This document shows positions 14,651-23,001 of a stretch of DNA of 64,000 nucleotides, piece after piece; within the stretch, counting starts at the first letter, position 1, and the number at the start of each line of letters is the position of its first letter. This stretch comes from CAIKMD01 sp035605975 (lineage in GTDB: Bacteria; Pseudomonadota; Alphaproteobacteria; ATCC43930; CGMCC-115725): positions 43,970 to 107,969 of the forward strand of contig DATNGG010000170.1 in NCBI GenBank assembly GCA_035605975.1, given 5' to 3'. Under the pieces are notes generated by a model. The model was not told the DNA's origin, ran no database searches, and worked only from the letters and a program-made list of their open reading frames with translations. Position numbers and translations under genes: made by a program.

Positions 14651-15370
14651 TCACCCTTGCTGAAGATACCGCAGCAGCGTCGAGCGGAAGGATTCGATGT
14701 GCAGCTGCATCGCCCGCTCCGCGGCGTCGGGGTCGCGGTTCTGCACGGCAGCGAGGATCGCGTCATGCTCCTCTTGAACGCTCTCGAAATGCTGCGGCGC
14801 ATTCAGCGAAATGAACCAGAAGCGCAGCGAGCGCTCGATCAGATTCAGCAGCACGTCTTCCAGCACCTGGTTGCCTTGGAGACGCGCCAGCTGCAGATGA
14901 AATTCCCGATCGAGCAGCATCATTTGCTCGACGTCACGCTTTTGCGTGAAGGATTTTGCCCGGTCCAAGATTTCGCCGAGGGCGATGATGTCTTTCTCGC
15001 TTGCCCGCTCGGCGACGCGGCGCAGGCAAAACCCTTCGTTGAGCAGCCTGATCTCGATGATCTCGAGCACCTCGCTAAGGCTCAGCGGCTTGACGATGAT
15101 GCCCTTGCGCGGAATGACCTCGACGAGACCCTCGAGCATCAGCCGATCGATCGCGAGATGAACGGGCGTCCGCCCGATGCCGAGCATCGCCGAGAGTTGC
15201 AACTCGTTGACGTATTCGCCGGGCTTGAAGGCGAGGGTGATGATCCGATGCTTGATGGCCTCGTAAGCGGCGTCGCGAAGCGATTGAGCAGGATAGATTT
15301 TCGCTTTGGCCGGCTTGCGGCCGCGTCGCGACGGTCTTGCGGCGACCTTCAGATCGGTTTGCTGTCTCAT
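14651..15370 (-). CDS. GntR family regulator with FCD effector domain
   Basis: The 239-residue protein has a winged-helix GntR domain (about 30-100; LRDAAYEAIKHRIITLAFKPG, then LGIGRTPVHLAIDRL) and a helical FCD ligand-binding domain (about 105-235). The Asp/His metal or ligand positions of FCD proteins are suggested by DREFHLQLA and QEEHDAILAAV. Such regulators usually repress nearby catabolic genes until a carboxylate pathway intermediate binds. It sits between the dioxygenase-like gene and the divergent binding-protein gene. A perfect palindrome CCAAAT-ATG-ATTTGG lies 14-28 bases upstream of its start. Confidence 0.9.
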   Translation of the reverse strand: MRQQTDLKVAARPSRRGRKPAKAKIYPAQSLRDAAYEAIKHRIITLAFKPGEYVNELQLSAMLGIGRTPVHLAIDRLMLEGLVEVIPRKGIIVKPLSLSEVLEIIEIRLLNEGFCLRRVAERASEKDIIALGEILDRAKSFTQKRDVEQMMLLDREFHLQLARLQGNQVLEDVLLNLIERSLRFWFISLNAPQHFESVQEEHDAILAAVQNRDPDAAERAMQLHIESFRSTLLRYLQQG

Positions 15371-15383
15371 CCGGCGATAGGTT

Positions 15384-15398
15384 CCAAATATGATTTGG
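15384..15398. promoter_or_regulatory. Palindromic operator candidate upstream of the GntR gene
   Basis: CCAAAT (15384-15389) and ATTTGG (15393-15398) form a perfect inverted repeat with a three-base centre, directly upstream of the GntR start. AT-rich short palindromes are typical GntR autoregulatory sites. Confidence 0.4.
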
Positions 15399-15540
15399 CA
15401 GGAGGTTATTTTGGAATTCGTGCCAGGACCCGCGTTCCCTGTGGAGGCACCTTTCTAGCCTTGCCTTACGGCATGCACAAGATTGGTGCAAGCGCATGGA
15501 CGAGCGATGCTGCGAAAAGCGCCGGCGCGCGGCGGAGCGC

Positions 15541-15584
15541 TTGCCGAGGCGGCGGAGTCCATGTTATATGACTGTGATGTATCA
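15541..15584 (+). promoter_or_regulatory. Sigma-70-type promoter with palindrome TGATGTATCA, copy 1
   Basis: TTGCCG (15541-15546), 17 bases, TTATAT (15564-15569), then TGATGTATCA (15575-15584) where transcription should start. About 31 bases around this block are nearly identical to those at 21974-22017, so both are probably controlled by one regulator, most simply the GntR protein encoded at 14651-15370. Confidence 0.65.
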
Positions 15585-15689
15585 GTCTCCGTCGGGGCGG
15601 GGGATGGCTTCTTGCGCATCTCTTCTGTCATTGGCCGCCGTCGGCGGGCGCTAGAGAGAAAAGCCAACGGATCTGAATCGGGAGGAACA

Positions 15690-16697
15690 ATGCGGATAAG
15701 GTCGATCCTTCGTGCCAATTTGGTCGCGGCTCTCGTCCTTGTCGCGAGCATGTCGGCAGCCTCGGCGGCGGACAAGCTGCTGATGACCATCCCGCTCGTC
15801 TCGGCGAGCTTCGGCCCATATCTCGTCGCCTTGGCCAAAGGCTATTACACCGAGGAAGGCTTGGACGTTCAGATCGTCCACGCTCAGGGAAGCGTCGCCA
15901 CCGCGGCGCTGCTCTCGGGGAGCGCCAATATCAGCACCTCCTCCTCGGCGGCGCTCAGCGCGATTTTGCGCGGCGCCTCTCTCAAGATCGTCTACACCAT
16001 GATGGATCGGCCGAACTATCAGATCTGGTCGACGGCGCCCGAGCTGAAGACCCTCAAGGATCTGAAAGGCAAGAACGTCGGCGTCCAAACGCGCGGCGAC
16101 ACTTTCGAGATCGCCACGCGCCTCTCGCTCGAGGCGGCGCATCTTCCCTCGGATTGGGTCGGCTATACGCCGATCGGCACCGGTACCGCCGCGCGCGCCG
16201 TGATACAATCGGGCACTTTGCCGGCGGTGGTGATCTCGAAGGAAGATGTCGATGCGCTGGCCGGCACGCCGGCCCTGAAGCGGGGGCACATGATCGTCGA
16301 CACCTTCAAAACCATCCGCATGCCCTATACCGGCGCGGCCGTATCGGCGAAGTTTTTGGCCGAGAACCCCGATATCATCAAACGCTACCTGATCGGCACG
16401 ATGAAGGGCTTGCGCTTCATGCGGACGTTTCGCGCGCAAACCAACAAGATTTTGAAAGATGCGGGATCGAACCTCAACGATCACGACCTCGATCTGAACT
16501 ACACCGATGTTCTCGAGACGCTGACGGCGACCGGCGAGGAGCCCAAGGAAAATCTTCGCAAGGATATGGAAGTGCGCGCCTCGCTCCTCGGCATCGCGGC
16601 CGACAAGGTTCCGCCTGTCAGCAAGGTCTATGATTATCGCCTGCTGAACGAGGCGAATGCCGAGCTCGACAAGAAAGGCTGGAAGCCGGCGCCGTAA
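15690..16697 (+). CDS. Periplasmic substrate-binding protein, NMT1/SsuA-like
   Basis: The 335-residue product has a cleavable signal peptide (ends ASAA, about residue 28) and the NMT1/SsuA-like periplasmic fold: KGYYTEEGLDVQIVHAQG, then LLSGSANISTSSSAALS and LKDLKGKNVGVQTRGD. Family members bind sulfonates, nitrate, pyrimidines, phthalates and other aromatic acids for ABC import. GGAGGAAC precedes the ATG at 15690. No permease follows directly, so it probably uses the permease and ATPase at 22162-23795. It opens an operon with the bicupin, flavin-reductase-like and pita-bread genes. Confidence 0.88.
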   Translation: MRIRSILRANLVAALVLVASMSAASAADKLLMTIPLVSASFGPYLVALAKGYYTEEGLDVQIVHAQGSVATAALLSGSANISTSSSAALSAILRGASLKIVYTMMDRPNYQIWSTAPELKTLKDLKGKNVGVQTRGDTFEIATRLSLEAAHLPSDWVGYTPIGTGTAARAVIQSGTLPAVVISKEDVDALAGTPALKRGHMIVDTFKTIRMPYTGAAVSAKFLAENPDIIKRYLIGTMKGLRFMRTFRAQTNKILKDAGSNLNDHDLDLNYTDVLETLTATGEEPKENLRKDMEVRASLLGIAADKVPPVSKVYDYRLLNEANAELDKKGWKPAP

Positions 16698-16780
16698 CGC
16701 CGCCGCCGAGAGGCTTGTCCTGAAGGTTCGGCGGGCGCGGCCGGCGACGCGGGAAAGCGAGAGCAACGGAGGAGGATGGG

Positions 16781-17824
16781 ATGGGCAAGATTCGCGAATT
16801 CGCGACGGGCTGGGGCGATAACTATCCGCGCACCTGGTCCAATCGCGTCACCGAGGATTTGATCGGCTCTTCGAAGGGCGGTCATCTCCTCATTCCGTGC
16901 TTTCGGCCATTTGATTTTCTCGCCGGGCCGAACCAGCGCCTCACCTATCTGAAATCCGCATCCAACACTGTCGGCATCGATGCGTTGCGCGGCGTCGAGC
17001 CGCATTTCCACCGCAATGTCGATTTCGACGAAGTGTTCTTCCAATGGGCGGGCAACACGGTTTACGAAACGGAATACGGCGTTTTCGACGCGCAATGCGG
17101 CGACATGCTGCTCATCCCGGCCGGGGTTGCCTATCGCGGCAACGGCTCGGCCGATTGCCTGCGTCTTTCCGCCCAGGTGCGCGATCCGATCACGGTGAAT
17201 ATCGGCGAGAAGGATTTGATCGGCCGCACCGAATACAAGGTCACCTGGGAGGGCGGCCCGAGCTGGCCGATCCCCGAGGATCGCGAGGTCGCGGCGAAAG
17301 GGCGCATCGTCGAAAGCATCCATACTTGGGAGGACGAGCCGGGCGAGGAGACGCTTGTCGAGCGTGCTTATGAGAACATGATCGACGTTTCGACCGAGGG
17401 CCGGCCGGTCGAGAAGATCAGGCTGTTCGACGTCTTCAAGGAGATCACCGGCCGGCGCGGCCCGGGCCCAGTGCCGATGGAGAATGAGCGCTTCGTCGTC
17501 GAATGCTACAACACGGTCGGCGAGCAGGCGGGTTTCCATCGCGGCAATCGCAACGAGGAATTCCAGTTCCAATTCTTCGGCGAGGCCGACAATATCTGCG
17601 AATTCGGCGTCGACAAGATGGAGAGCGGCGATCTCTTCATCGTGCGGCGCGGCATCGCGCACCGCGTCATCGGCAGCCGGAATTTCCGGCGCATCGTGTT
17701 CTATAGCGCCGATCGCTGGCACCCGACCATCGACCCGAAGAAGCCGCTGCGGCAGACGCGCTTTGCCGTGCGTGAGACGGTGGTGGAGGCGGCGCCCTGG
17801 CGGGCGGAGCTCGAAACCGCGTGA
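16781..17824 (+). CDS. Homogentisate 1,2-dioxygenase-like bicupin, paralogue 1
   Basis: The 347-residue protein consists of two cupin domains (about 35-165 and 235-330) related to homogentisate dioxygenase. The C-terminal cupin holds a plausible Fe(II) triad: H253, E259 or E260 in FHRGNRNEEF, and H294 in RRGIAHRV. The N-terminal cupin has a parallel H77-x5-D83/E84 set. It is shorter than true HmgA (about 430 residues), and no fumarylacetoacetate pathway genes are near, so the substrate is probably different. Its start overlaps nothing and has a strong GGAGGAGG; its stop overlaps the next gene by four bases. A paralogue lies at 23792-24826. Confidence 0.75.
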   Translation: MGKIREFATGWGDNYPRTWSNRVTEDLIGSSKGGHLLIPCFRPFDFLAGPNQRLTYLKSASNTVGIDALRGVEPHFHRNVDFDEVFFQWAGNTVYETEYGVFDAQCGDMLLIPAGVAYRGNGSADCLRLSAQVRDPITVNIGEKDLIGRTEYKVTWEGGPSWPIPEDREVAAKGRIVESIHTWEDEPGEETLVERAYENMIDVSTEGRPVEKIRLFDVFKEITGRRGPGPVPMENERFVVECYNTVGEQAGFHRGNRNEEFQFQFFGEADNICEFGVDKMESGDLFIVRRGIAHRVIGSRNFRRIVFYSADRWHPTIDPKKPLRQTRFAVRETVVEAAPWRAELETA

Positions 17825-18510
17825 GCAAGGAGTCTTCGGTGTCAACGATCGGCGAAGAGAATTGGGCCGCGCCCAGCGAGTTCGAGCTCATCGCGCACGC
17901 GAACAAGCCGTTCTCGCTGCGCGTGCCCGCGCTGGTCGTCACCCGCGCCGCGGACGGCACCTTGAATTTCATGCTGGCGATGTGGTTCACGCCGATGGGC
18001 TCCTCGCCGTCTTCCTTTCTCGTCGCGGTCCATCGCCGGACGAAGACGCATGAGATCATGATGGCGACCAAGGAATTCGTCATCGCGGCGCCGGATGAAA
18101 GCATGCTCGACGTCGCGCTCTATGCCGGCGCCGTCTCCGGCTATACCGAGGACAAGTGGGAAGCGGCGGGGCTGACGCCGCTCCGCCCGCGCCACGGCAA
18201 GGTGCCGCTCGTGCGCGAGGCCTTGGCCAATGTCGAGCTGGAAGTCTCGCGGACGCTGCCCTTCGATCAGGATTACATCCTCGTCGTCGGCCTGGTCCGG
18301 GCATGTCACGTCAAATCGGAATTTTTCCGCGGCGGCATCTATCAGCCGAATGCCACGCCGCTGCTCTGGCTCGGCAAGGAGTCGGGTGTGTCGAACACCG
18401 ATAAGGCGGCGACGCATTATGCCGCCGGGATGGGGAAGACCTGGGCCGCGGACCATTCCGCTCCCCTCCTTCGCAACAAAGGCAAGGCGCCGCGGCCGCG
18501 ATCGGCCTGA
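17821..18510 (+). CDS. Flavin reductase-like FMN-binding split-barrel protein
   Basis: This 229-residue protein fits the flavin-reductase-like split barrel: PALVVTRAADGTLNFMLAMWFTPMG and a TKTHEIMMATKEFVIAAP segment, where family members hold FMN. Such proteins either supply reduced flavin to a monooxygenase or use bound FMN themselves. No partner monooxygenase is visible here, so it may act alone or serve a distant enzyme. GTG start overlaps the bicupin stop by four bases (GTGA), indicating coupling. Confidence 0.75.
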   Translation: MSKESSVSTIGEENWAAPSEFELIAHANKPFSLRVPALVVTRAADGTLNFMLAMWFTPMGSSPSSFLVAVHRRTKTHEIMMATKEFVIAAPDESMLDVALYAGAVSGYTEDKWEAAGLTPLRPRHGKVPLVREALANVELEVSRTLPFDQDYILVVGLVRACHVKSEFFRGGIYQPNATPLLWLGKESGVSNTDKAATHYAAGMGKTWAADHSAPLLRNKGKAPRPRSA

Positions 18511-18549
18511 GACGGCGCCGGCAACTCCGCAAAAGGGGAGACGGCGAGC

Positions 18550-19755
18550 ATGGCGGAACGCGATACGGCAAGCCAAATCGAGGTTCCGCGTCTGCCCGTG
18601 AGCGAGCGCGACCGGCGCTACGCCGCGCTGCGCGCCGCGATGCGCGCGGCGGGGGTCGAGGTGCTGATCCTGCCGGCCAATCACAGCCGCTGGGATCAGA
18701 TGATGGCGGATTCGCGCTATCTCACCTCGATCGGCGGCTACGGCACGGAAACGCTGACGATCTTTCCGGCGGCGGGCGAGGTCACGGCCGGCGTCTTCAA
18801 CCGCGCGAATTGGTGGAAGCGCGCGCAGGACTGGGTTTCCGACGTGCGCGACTGCGGCAATCGCTGGGGCTTGCTCGTCATCGACCGGCTGCGCGAACTC
18901 GGCATTGCCCAGGACGCGTGCATCGCCATCTCGGGTCTCGGCTGGCTGGCGCGCGCGCCGGACGGCATCGTGCCTTATGCGACCGTCACGAAGATCAAGG
19001 AGGCTTTCCCGCGGGCGAAGATCGTCGATGGCAGCGATCTGGTGCTGCGTCTGCGCGCCGTCAAAAGCGATGTGGAGATCGACATCCTGCGCCGCTCATT
19101 GACGATTATCGAGACGATGCTCGATGTGGCAACCTCGCGCGCGCGCCCCGGTATGCGCGAGAAGGAAATTTACGCGGCGATGATCGGCGCGATGCTATCG
19201 GCGGGCGGCGAGCTGCCCTCGATGCTGATCTTCGGCTCGGGCCGCAACATCGGCGGCGGCCAGTTCGTCCCGACCGACCGAGTTCTCCAAGCGGGCGATA
19301 TCATCACCGGCGAGATTCAGGCGAATTATTGCGGCTATTCGGGCCAGATCGTTCACCCGATCAGCCTCGGCACGCAGCCCGCCGACTATGGCGATGTGCT
19401 CAAAGTCTCAGCCGATTGCATGCTGGCGATCGCCGATACGATGCGGACGGGCAAGACCATGGGCGATCTGATGGACGCCAGCGAGCGCGTCGTGGCCGCG
19501 GCGCGGCCCGGCTATTCGCTCTCCCACCCGATCCTCCATGCGCGCGGGCTTGGCGACGAGTTCCCCTATCAGACGAAGGATGTCGACGTCGCCAAATTCC
19601 GCGCCATCGAACTGGTCGAGGGCATGGCCTTCGTCGTGAAGCCGCGGGTGACGGCGCCGACAAAGCTGTCGGCGCAAATCGGCGAGACCTTTGTCGTGCG
19701 CCCCGGCGGCGGCGAGCGTCTCGGCAAGCGGGCGCTGACGCTGCGCGTCGTCTAG
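18550..19755 (+). CDS. M24/creatinase-fold (pita-bread) protein, paralogue 1, metal site altered
   Basis: The 401-residue protein has the N-terminal domain and C-terminal pita-bread domain of Xaa-Pro peptidases and creatinase. The usual dinuclear metal ligands are not intact: the first Asp is E255 (GDIITGEIQ), the second is Q266 (GYSGQ), the first Glu is K364 (FVVKP), and only the last Glu (E379 in GET) remains. That rules out a normal metallopeptidase. Creatinase, a metal-free amidinohydrolase of the same fold, is the closest functional precedent, so a C-N bond hydrolase acting on a pathway intermediate is a reasonable guess. It is last in the plus-strand operon begun at 15690. Confidence 0.75.
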   Translation: MAERDTASQIEVPRLPVSERDRRYAALRAAMRAAGVEVLILPANHSRWDQMMADSRYLTSIGGYGTETLTIFPAAGEVTAGVFNRANWWKRAQDWVSDVRDCGNRWGLLVIDRLRELGIAQDACIAISGLGWLARAPDGIVPYATVTKIKEAFPRAKIVDGSDLVLRLRAVKSDVEIDILRRSLTIIETMLDVATSRARPGMREKEIYAAMIGAMLSAGGELPSMLIFGSGRNIGGGQFVPTDRVLQAGDIITGEIQANYCGYSGQIVHPISLGTQPADYGDVLKVSADCMLAIADTMRTGKTMGDLMDASERVVAAARPGYSLSHPILHARGLGDEFPYQTKDVDVAKFRAIELVEGMAFVVKPRVTAPTKLSAQIGETFVVRPGGGERLGKRALTLRVV

Positions 19756-19785
19756 CACCGCCCCCTCAGGCGCCGCGGCGCGCCG

Positions 19786-20889
19786 TCACCACAGCGTGCC
19801 CGAGCCATGCGCCGCATGCGAGACCGGCGCCAGAACCTCGTCGGGATCGCCGAATTCGCCGGCGAGCTTCCTCACCTCGGGATCGTTGAGAAAGGACGGC
19901 TCCAGCACGCCGAATTTCTCGACGATCAGGCGATTGTCGATATAGAGCTTCGCGTTCATCACCGAGCCGTCGATGTGGCGATAGGTGTTGTGATTGCGCG
20001 GCGTTCCGAGACCGGCCCAGGGCATCTTGCTGATCAGCTCCCAATGCAGCGGATCGGCGATGCCATGCGCGGCCGAGGCTTTGGGGTGATAGCCGAACAT
20101 GATCTCGACGAATTTGTTGGAGCCGGGCGTCTGCTCGAACAGCTTCTTGGTTTCGAAGCCGGTCTCGCCGCCGCCTTTGACATCGACAACCCAGCCGTCC
20201 CGGACCTCCCACCGCATCGGCTCCGGCAAGAGACCGGCAACGCCCTGCACTGCGCTGATATGGACGACGCCATTCGCATCGCCGGTTCCGTTGTAGACGC
20301 CGCAACGGCCCCAGGGGAAATGGCAGCGGCCCGGCGGATCGCCGGCGCGGAACTGCATGCCATAGAGCTTGGAGCCGTCAAAGGTCGCGGTGAGATCGGT
20401 GCCGAGCTCGTCCACCATGCGGACGACTTTGCCGGCGCCGACCACGTCGCGCACTTTCTCGGCGATTTTCCACAGCACCTTGTTCGGGAACTTCGCATAA
20501 TCGCGCGCGAGCAAGCCGGCGTTGCCCTCGAAGTACACATGATAGGGCTTGACCCGCGCCGTCTTGAGCTGGCTGCCGCTTTCCTCCTTCTTGCGCCCCA
20601 TGGCGCGGTGCTCCGGCGTGAAGGTGAGGAAGACGGGCCACACCCAGATCGCGACATCGACCGCGTCCATCGCCTCCACCACGAGCTTCGGCACATGGCC
20701 ATAGCGCGTGATCGGCTCGGTCACGAGGGTCGAGGGCACCGCCCCATGCGCGATCAGCCCGGCCTTGATCGCATCGAGCGAGACCGGATCGCTGCGCGTA
20801 TCGCCGAGGATCAGAACCTCGTCCTTCGGCCGGATATCCGCGGCCTCGATCAGGTTCATGACGCCCTTCATCATGTCGGACACGTTCAT
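19786..20889 (-). CDS. NicX-like (2,5-dihydroxypyridine 5,6-dioxygenase/M29 fold) protein
   Basis: This 367-residue protein resembles aminopeptidase T-like proteins that include NicX, the Fe(II) enzyme cleaving 2,5-dihydroxypyridine in nicotinate breakdown. NicX binds iron through one His and a later H-x-D pair. Here H268 (MFGYHPK) and H305-I-D307 (YRHID) occupy the equivalent order and spacing, and the GDPPGRCHFPWG and NGTGDANGVVHIS segments match the same fold. The similarity is judged by eye, so the reaction is only inferred. It is the second gene of a minus-strand pair behind a binding protein, with AGGAGAC before its ATG. Confidence 0.6.
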   Translation of the reverse strand: MNVSDMMKGVMNLIEAADIRPKDEVLILGDTRSDPVSLDAIKAGLIAHGAVPSTLVTEPITRYGHVPKLVVEAMDAVDVAIWVWPVFLTFTPEHRAMGRKKEESGSQLKTARVKPYHVYFEGNAGLLARDYAKFPNKVLWKIAEKVRDVVGAGKVVRMVDELGTDLTATFDGSKLYGMQFRAGDPPGRCHFPWGRCGVYNGTGDANGVVHISAVQGVAGLLPEPMRWEVRDGWVVDVKGGGETGFETKKLFEQTPGSNKFVEIMFGYHPKASAAHGIADPLHWELISKMPWAGLGTPRNHNTYRHIDGSVMNAKLYIDNRLIVEKFGVLEPSFLNDPEVRKLAGEFGDPDEVLAPVSHAAHGSGTLW

Positions 20890-20912
20890 CGTCGCTGTCT
20901 CCTGGTGAGGCG

Positions 20913-21944
20913 TTACGGCGTCGGCTGCCAGCCGCTCGCATCGATTTGCGAGGTGACCTTGCGGGTCAGCGCGTAGTCATAGATCGCGTTGATCGGCGGC
21001 ACGCGGCCGGGATCGATGTTGAGGATGGTCGCGCGCACTTTCAGATCCGTGCGGATCAGCTCGTCCGACACGGTGCCGACCTTGGTCATGGTCGGGACCG
21101 TATCGCGATAGCCCTCGCGCAGCACCTTTTCATCGGTCTGCGGGTTGTGCTTTTTCAGGATCGCGAGGGTTTCCGGCTCGAACGCCAAGGCGTAGCGGAC
21201 GCCGCGGATCGTCGCCCGCAGGAAACCTTCGACCGCCTTGGGATCGTTCTTCAACAGCGTGTCGGATACCGCGGCGCCGGTGTAGGGAAGCTGCAGCGTT
21301 TTCGAGAAATCGATCATCATATGGCTTTGCTTGAGCGAGCCGTCCGTGCGTGCCGTCCCCATGCTCGTCGGCGTGATCATCACCGCGGGCAAGGATCCCG
21401 AGATCAACGCGGCGAGACGCGCCGAGACTGCGAAGCCGAGCGGCGTGTAGCCGAGCCAGCTTTGCGGCAGTCCGGCGCCGTCGAGCGCCGAGCGCATGGC
21501 GATCTCATAAGTATCGCCGCGGCTGGCGATGCCGACCGTCAATCCCTTGAGGTCTTTCAGCGTCTTGTATTCGGGCCGCGATGCCCAGAGCTGGTCCGGC
21601 AAGCGATCGGCCATCGTATAAACGATCTTGATATGCGCGCCGCGGATCGCGGCGCTGACCGCCGAAGCCGAAGACGTGCTCACATCGATGGTGCCCGACA
21701 GCAGCGCCGGTGTTGCAACGCCGCCCGGCGCCTCGACCAGTTCCACGGCGAGCCCTTCGGCCGCGTAATATTTCTTGTCGAGCGCGATGAAATAGGGAGC
21801 AAACAGTGGCGTCTTCGCTGGAATGGAGACTTTGAGTGTCTTGGGTGCGACGCTCTCTTGCGGCGCGGCGCTCGCCGAGGACGCGGCAAGCGATGCAGCG
21901 GTCACAATGAAGGCCGCGAGAAAGGCTTTGCACATGCCGATCAT
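20913..21944 (-). CDS. Periplasmic substrate-binding protein, NMT1/SsuA-like, second copy
   Basis: The 343-residue product has a signal peptide (ending ASA, about residue 25) and the same fold as the protein at 15690-16697, with the matching blocks KKYYAAEGLAVELVEAPG, LLSGTIDVSTSSASA, LKDLKGLTVGIASRGD and LPYTGAAVS. The two are clear paralogues and may recognise different but related compounds for one transporter. It is transcribed away from the permease operon, and both share the intergenic region that carries promoter copy 2. The ATG at 21944 was chosen over one nine bases downstream. Confidence 0.88.
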   Translation of the reverse strand: MIGMCKAFLAAFIVTAASLAASSASAAPQESVAPKTLKVSIPAKTPLFAPYFIALDKKYYAAEGLAVELVEAPGGVATPALLSGTIDVSTSSASAVSAAIRGAHIKIVYTMADRLPDQLWASRPEYKTLKDLKGLTVGIASRGDTYEIAMRSALDGAGLPQSWLGYTPLGFAVSARLAALISGSLPAVMITPTSMGTARTDGSLKQSHMMIDFSKTLQLPYTGAAVSDTLLKNDPKAVEGFLRATIRGVRYALAFEPETLAILKKHNPQTDEKVLREGYRDTVPTMTKVGTVSDELIRTDLKVRATILNIDPGRVPPINAIYDYALTRKVTSQIDASGWQPTP

Positions 21945-21973
21945 CGGCGCCGCCCCCAAAACCCTTTGCGTTC

Positions 21974-22017
21974 TTGCCACGGTGTCGACGTCCGTGTTAT
22001 ATGGCTGTGATGTATCA
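21974..22017 (+). promoter_or_regulatory. Sigma-70-type promoter with palindrome TGATGTATCA, copy 2
   Basis: TTGCCA (21974-21979), 17 bases, TTATAT (21997-22002), TGATGTATCA (22008-22017). It points toward the permease operon. Identity with copy 1 at 15541-15584 extends beyond the promoter elements into the surrounding bases. Confidence 0.65.
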
Positions 22018-22161
22018 GACACGTCAGAGGCTAACGCTTGTCGCTCAAAGATACAAGCGTCACGCGCGCCTCATGTCGGGAGGAATATTCACGCGTGCAA
22101 TGATTGGCGTACCGCGCATCGCGCGTCGCCGCGCGCACGCATAGCCGGCGCGAGCGCGGAG

Positions 22162-23001
22162 ATGACGGCCGCCCACAATGCGACGCTGCTCGAACGCTCC
22201 GCCGAGCGCTCTCGCTCCGCCCCGACGCTCGCGCGCATCTGGAAGGCGTGGCGCCGGCCGGTCACCCGGCTGGTCTTCGGGTTCTCTTTCATTTTCATCT
22301 GGGAAGCTTCGGTCCGGCTCGGCTGGGTCGATCCGCTGTTCCTCTCAAGCCCGTCGCAAGTGGTCGCGCGCCTCATCGAGGTGTTCGCCGATGGCAGCAT
22401 CTGGCCGCATATCTGGGCGACCGCCACGACGGCGTTTTGGGGATTCGTGTCGGCGTGCGTCATCGGAATTCCGATCGGCGTGCTGATGGGACGCTCCGAG
22501 TTCGTGCGCGACGCGCTCGAGCCGTTCATCGTCGCGCAAGCCTCGGTGCCGACGGTCGCGCTGCTGCCGCTCTTCATCATCTGGCTCGGCATCGGCGAGG
22601 GGGCGCGCGTCGTTTTGGTGTTCGCCAGCGCCGTCTTCGGCATCGTCGTCAGCACCGAGGCCGGCGTCAAAAATGTCGACGAGCGCTTGATCGAGACGGC
22701 GCGATCCTTCACCGGCACGGAATGGGAAATCCTCTGGAAGATCGTCATGCCGGCGTCCATTCCCTACATCATCGCGGGAATGCGGCTGACCGTGGCGCGC
22801 GTCCTCATCATGGTGGTGGTCGCCGAACTCTATGGCTCGACCGCGGGGATCGGTTACCTCATCTTCCAAGCGGGCGCGGGCTACGACACCTCGATGATTT
22901 TCGTCGGCGTCGTCATCCTTGCGGCCGCGGGCATCATCTTGAATTCGCTGCTGCGCCTGCTCGAGCGCAGCGTTGCTCCCTGGCAGGCAGCGCATAAATG
23001 A
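22162..23001 (+). CDS. ABC transporter permease, SsuC/TauC-like
   Basis: The 279-residue protein has six predicted membrane helices and the EAA loop that contacts the ATPase (ETARSFTGTEWEILWKIVMPASIPY), typical of BPD_transp_1 permeases in sulfonate, nitrate and aromatic-acid importers. The ATG at 22162 is the first in frame near the ribosome-binding region GCGGAG, about 140 bases after the predicted transcription start. It overlaps the ATPase gene by four bases and is followed by the ATPase, bicupin and pita-bread genes in one operon. Confidence 0.9.
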   Translation: MTAAHNATLLERSAERSRSAPTLARIWKAWRRPVTRLVFGFSFIFIWEASVRLGWVDPLFLSSPSQVVARLIEVFADGSIWPHIWATATTAFWGFVSACVIGIPIGVLMGRSEFVRDALEPFIVAQASVPTVALLPLFIIWLGIGEGARVVLVFASAVFGIVVSTEAGVKNVDERLIETARSFTGTEWEILWKIVMPASIPYIIAGMRLTVARVLIMVVVAELYGSTAGIGYLIFQAGAGYDTSMIFVGVVILAAAGIILNSLLRLLERSVAPWQAAHK

